Below, one piece after another: positions 60,896-64,000 of a stretch of DNA of 64,000 bases. Position 1 is the first letter of the stretch; every line of letters begins with the position of its first letter. The stretch is from assembly GCA_964401915.1 (NCBI GenBank), contig CAYOAI010000002.1, positions 1 through 64,000 on the forward strand, written 5' to 3'. Origin of the DNA: CAZGZD01 sp964401915. GTDB taxonomy: Bacteria > Patescibacteriota > Microgenomatia > UBA1406 > GWC2-37-13. The position numbers and the translations under genes were made by a program. The notes beneath the pieces are model-generated. The model was not told where the DNA came from. It saw only the letters and a list, made by a program, of their open reading frames with translations, and did not search any database.

Positions 60896-62623
60896 ATGGA
60901 GCAGATTCCGGTCGAATTTCTTTTGAATTTTTTCATCTATCTTTTTGTTCCTTTTGCACTTGCGCTTATTGCTCGTCGGCTGAAGCTTTCGCCGATTATT
61001 GGTTATCTTATTGGAGGAGTGGTTGTTGGGAATCTTTTGTCTGGCGTGGTATCTCATGATGTGATCACTCCGTTTGCGTCTTTTGGAATCATTTTGCTTT
61101 TTTTTACTGTTGGACTTGAGGTGAATTTCGCACAGATTGTGGCTTTTAAGAGGCTAATCCTTATTGGAGGCACTTTGCAAATGCTGATCTCGACCATAGC
61201 GATCGCTATTTTGCTCTTTATTTTCAAGTTCTCTGCAGTTCAGGCCTGTCTTATCGGTCTTGCGCTTTCTGGATCATCGACCTCACTTGTCGCAAGGCTT
61301 ATCTCCGAGAAAAAGGAGCAGGCATCATTTCTGGGTGAGGTGACTGTTGGAATACTCATGTTTCAGGATCTGGCTTTTATACCGCTTGTCATCATATTTA
61401 CCTCGATTGTTGCAAATACAAGCTCTATTGTCTTTGTGATCCGCGATATGGTATTTGCGATTTTAGTATCTGGATTTATATTATGGCTTGTATATTACGT
61501 GGGATCACGTGCTGTGCCGCGCGTATTGGATCGAGTGGCTCGGTTGTCTACCGAGCTTCTAAATTTTTTTGTAATTGTATTTATATTTTTTATAGCCTAT
61601 GCATCGGTAAGTCTAAAGATACCAATACTTGTCGGTGCATTTGTTGCGGGTATTCTTGTCGCCCAGACGACCGAGCACAGACATATATTTTCTCAAATTC
61701 GGCCTCTCCGTGATATATTGGCGACACTTTTTTTTATCTACATTGGATCTAATGTCGTGGTTGCTGAGGCCGTCCAACAACTTCCCCAGATTTTGCTTTT
61801 GACAATGCTCATTATTTTTGTCAAAGCGTTTATTATCATTGGGATTTTTGTATATCTAAAGTTCAGCTCACGAATGGCTTTTTACGCAGGAATACATATG
61901 TTTCAGATAGGGGAAGCCTCATTTATTCTCATGCTTCTTTTGGTAAGTCACAACTTCGTGACGCACGATCAATACTTGCTGATAATTACCTCGACGCTTC
62001 TTAGTCTTATTCTGACGCCGATAATAGTCAATAAAAAAGAGGTAATATACGAGGGCTTGCGGTCATTTTTACGTAGATTTGTGCCAGTTGTAGAACAGTT
62101 TGTAAAGCATAAGATTGATTTGGATCGAGCTCCTATTGAGATGCTTGATCTGAAGCAGCACATCATAATCTGCGGATATGGGCGGGTCGGATCACAGATT
62201 GGCCGAGCCCTCACTCTGGCTCATATTCCATATATTGCGATTGACTACAACTTTACGCTTGTTGAGCTGGGTAAAAAGCAGGGAGTCAATATTATCTACG
62301 GAGATCCGACTGATCCTGACAATCTTGATTATATGCAGATTGAGCATGCAACAGCTCTTGTGTCGGCCGTACCCTCAAAGTATGATCAGGAGCAGATTGT
62401 ACTTCACGCCAAGCGTCTTAATCCGCGGGTATTTATCATAAGTCGTGTGGATAGCAACGAAGATCATCAAAGGATGCGTGATCTTGGAGTGCGAGCTGTG
62501 GTTCAGCCTGAGCTTGAAGCCTCGATCTCAATTATCAAGAAAATATTCCTTCTCCTTGGAATTCCGCGTGAGGATATTCTCAAATGGCTGAAGCACTTAA
62601 AGCTTATTCAAGGTGCTCTTTAA
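60896..62623 (+). CDS. Kef-type K+/H+ (or Na+/H+) antiporter with TrkA-N domain
   Basis: 575 residues. The first ~380 form a cation:proton antiporter domain (GYLIGGVVVG, LFFTVGLEV, ALSGSSTSLVARLI, MFQDLAFIPLV with the ion-binding Asp), and the rest a TrkA-N nucleotide-binding domain with CGYGRVGSQIG (about 424-434) and YGDPTDPDNL. KefB/C-type proteins are gated by NAD(H) or glutathione. A TATAGT box ends six bases before the start, which suggests leaderless transcription. Confidence 0.9.
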   Translation: MEQIPVEFLLNFFIYLFVPFALALIARRLKLSPIIGYLIGGVVVGNLLSGVVSHDVITPFASFGIILLFFTVGLEVNFAQIVAFKRLILIGGTLQMLISTIAIAILLFIFKFSAVQACLIGLALSGSSTSLVARLISEKKEQASFLGEVTVGILMFQDLAFIPLVIIFTSIVANTSSIVFVIRDMVFAILVSGFILWLVYYVGSRAVPRVLDRVARLSTELLNFFVIVFIFFIAYASVSLKIPILVGAFVAGILVAQTTEHRHIFSQIRPLRDILATLFFIYIGSNVVVAEAVQQLPQILLLTMLIIFVKAFIIIGIFVYLKFSSRMAFYAGIHMFQIGEASFILMLLLVSHNFVTHDQYLLIITSTLLSLILTPIIVNKKEVIYEGLRSFLRRFVPVVEQFVKHKIDLDRAPIEMLDLKQHIIICGYGRVGSQIGRALTLAHIPYIAIDYNFTLVELGKKQGVNIIYGDPTDPDNLDYMQIEHATALVSAVPSKYDQEQIVLHAKRLNPRVFIISRVDSNEDHQRMRDLGVRAVVQPELEASISIIKKIFLLLGIPREDILKWLKHLKLIQGAL

Positions 62624-62653
62624 ATTAATAAGAATTTTTATTTTTAAACTTAA

Positions 62654-63562
62654 GTGAAGAGGATTCAAATAACCTATTTTCGTAAAAGGATTTTTCGTGT
62701 TGCAGCTTCGATACTTATTATTGCTGCAATTATTATCTTTGTACGCGCCTTCATATCGTCGCTATTTGTTGGCGGGCGGGATTCAATATCAGTCGTCATC
62801 TTTGATAATAATCCATCATATTATATTTTGGGCCTATCGGATAAGATCAATTATTTTATTCCCTTTGCGGTAGACGCTAAAATTATTGTTCCTGGTGGGT
62901 ACAAAAATTACCGATTCGGAGCACTGGGTAAGCTGGTCGAGCTTGAGAAAAATCCTGATCTATATAGGCGGGCATTCGCATCGGCTACATCAACATTCAC
63001 CAATTATTACTTCTACACACCAAAAACAGAGATATACTATGGAAGGCAGGTGCCCCAGACAACCACTCTTCCATCGCTTCTCAAACTAATGACGTACAAG
63101 TCAAACGCATCTTTTTTTGACCGAATTTTTATTGCTTTTGCATTTATAGGGCGCGATAAGGCGGATTTTACACTTATGGATCAATTTGCGAAAGGCGCGG
63201 GACGTAGCGACAAGTTTTTTCAAGGACATGATTTTGCAAAGAGCCTGCAGGGATATTTTTATCGAAGAACCTATAGGAATGAAAATAAGACTGTTCAAAT
63301 AAAATATACAAAAAGTTATCTGACTGCTTCGACTGTGGGTCAGATTATAGAAGGTAATGGCATACGTGTCGTTGATTTAGGCGAGGTGTCTAATATGAAG
63401 GTGAAGAGGTGTCTTGTGATTGAGAGTGGGGGAAAATACTCACATACGGCGCGTGACATAGCTCAATATTTTGCGTGTGGCCTCAGTCAAGGTGATACGA
63501 GTATTTCTGATATAATTGTTGAGCTTGGTTTACAAACAGAACAAGATTGGAATGTGGAGTAA
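62654..63562 (+). CDS. Hypothetical membrane-anchored protein
   Basis: 302 residues from a GTG start, not recognised. A basic N-terminus and one membrane helix (about 14-37) precede a large outer alpha/beta domain with SVVIFDNNPSYYILGL near its start and a C-terminal segment RVVDLGEVSNMKVKRCLVIESGG, somewhat like LytR C-terminal domains. This resemblance is weak. It lies 30 bases after the antiporter and just before a tiny membrane protein. Confidence 0.6.
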   Translation: MKRIQITYFRKRIFRVAASILIIAAIIIFVRAFISSLFVGGRDSISVVIFDNNPSYYILGLSDKINYFIPFAVDAKIIVPGGYKNYRFGALGKLVELEKNPDLYRRAFASATSTFTNYYFYTPKTEIYYGRQVPQTTTLPSLLKLMTYKSNASFFDRIFIAFAFIGRDKADFTLMDQFAKGAGRSDKFFQGHDFAKSLQGYFYRRTYRNENKTVQIKYTKSYLTASTVGQIIEGNGIRVVDLGEVSNMKVKRCLVIESGGKYSHTARDIAQYFACGLSQGDTSISDIIVELGLQTEQDWNVE

Positions 63563-63577
63563 TTGATATATAAGTAT

Positions 63578-63769
63578 ATGATTTTTATCTTTTTGGGAAT
63601 ATTTGTGCTTTCTTTGACGCTTGCTATTGGCTCAATGAAAGATTTTGAGGTTCCGCATGAAGTATCGAGGATTATTCGATCAAGAAAACGAGGGAGTATT
63701 GTGTTTTTTAAAGATAAAATTCGTCACTATTCTTCCAAATTCTCCTCATCTTCGAGCTCATCTGATTGA
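63578..63769 (+). CDS. Small membrane protein with Ser-rich tail
   Basis: 63 residues from ATG 63578: an N-terminal membrane helix (about 2-20), a basic middle (RIIRSRKRGS) and a run of Ser at the end. Its last 43 bases overlap the convergent partial gene at 63727, where the Ser run mirrors an acidic tail. It follows the unknown membrane protein by 15 bases and may be cotranscribed with it. Confidence 0.5.
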   Translation: MIFIFLGIFVLSLTLAIGSMKDFEVPHEVSRIIRSRKRGSIVFFKDKIRHYSSKFSSSSSSSD

Positions 63770-64000
63770 TGGAACTCAATCACATCTTGCTTATCTTCAT
63801 TTCCGAGTGATTCAGCCAGTCGTTCGAATTCAAGATGGTCATCTTCTTCATGTTCAGCTTCACCTTCCAATGGTACCACCTTACCATCTTCAGCAGTCTC
63901 AAGATTCATCAGATTGTGATGAGTATCTTTGGGGAATGAGGTAAAATTGGCTACTTTTCGTCCCTTTTTAACTTCTCGAATAAACACAATGACTCGGCTG
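63727..64000 (-). CDS. Partial gene with acidic C-terminus, cut by window end
   Basis: The frame stays open to the last base, reading about 90 residues of a C-terminal part. It contains basic (REVKKGRK) then strongly acidic segments (EHEEDDHLEF, DELEDEENLEE). No family is recognisable from this fragment. The upstream end lies beyond the window. Confidence 0.5.
   Translation of the reverse strand, partial: SRVIVFIREVKKGRKVANFTSFPKDTHHNLMNLETAEDGKVVPLEGEAEHEEDDHLEFERLAESLGNEDKQDVIEFHQSDELEDEENLEE

Noticed and set aside
1..64000. Alternative genetic code with UGA as an amino acid
   Set aside because: Several clear genes end in TGA (for example the SDR at 8476 and the alpha/beta hydrolase at 12830) with the next gene starting right after, and no conserved domain reads through TGA.

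Overview
The window looks like chromosomal DNA from a small-genome bacterium of the Candidate Phyla Radiation (Patescibacteria). This is inferred from gene content, not from a marker-gene phylogeny. Supporting signs are a stand-alone riboflavin kinase, small GIY-YIG and four-helix-bundle passenger genes, many single-pass surface proteins of unknown family with FN3-, cohesin- or dockerin-like parts, several GT-C membrane glycosyltransferases, and promoters that sit almost on top of start codons. TGA is used as a stop codon, so the genetic code is standard and the UGA-glycine lineages are excluded. No phage, CRISPR array, insertion sequence or rRNA operon is visible.

Layout. 1-6.7 kb: copper handling operon (double DUF305 protein, cupredoxin, CopA ATPase, TauE/UreH-like membrane protein with cupredoxin tail, HMA chaperone), then a VIT1/CCC1 transporter and an MgtC/DUF4010 membrane protein. 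6.7-17.8 kb: tRNA-Arg(GCG) and housekeeping genes (PyrE-like, SDR, glutamate dehydrogenase, riboflavin kinase, transaldolase, GH18-like protein, peptidyl-tRNA hydrolase) mixed with small unknown proteins. 17.9-25.2 kb: an unrecognised locus built from two diverged copies of a two-gene module (about 105-aa helical protein plus 620-660-aa coiled-coil protein with a C-terminal membrane segment), an acidic protein, a zinc-ribbon membrane protein and a third tail-anchored protein. 25.2-31.4 kb: a GIY-YIG gene between perfect 20-bp inverted repeats, a small HTH protein, and a surface-protein cluster with one dockerin-like and two cohesin-like proteins, one of which ends in LPRTG plus a membrane helix. 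31.5-37.2 kb: site-2 protease, ribosomal protein bL28, peptide deformylase, DsbB-like protein, another surface protein, glycosyltransferase, YtxH-like protein.

37.2-45.9 kb: envelope glycan genes (999-aa GT-C-like membrane protein, GT4, GT2, YdjC deacetylase), a probable lipoprotein, an IPSTG-ended DUF11-like surface protein and a SpoU methyltransferase. 46.1-51.2 kb: a tight serine operon: a SerB-SerA fusion, a GlcD-type FAD dehydrogenase, a class V aminotransferase and a second SerB-like phosphatase. 51.3-64 kb: membrane-anchored methyltransferase, tRNA-Leu(CAA) with a duplicated 3' end, leucyl aminopeptidase, CBS protein, HAD protein, epimerase, two GT-C transferases, Lgt-like protein, DksA-like protein, Kef-type antiporter and unknown membrane proteins.

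The genes suggest a cell with little central metabolism visible here (serine, glutamate, pentose phosphate, pyrimidine and flavin steps), strong investment in a glycosylated, disulfide-bonded, covalently or lipid-anchored surface, and a dedicated copper defence. Two dispersed intergenic repeat families border many of the genes and may have shuffled the surface cluster.
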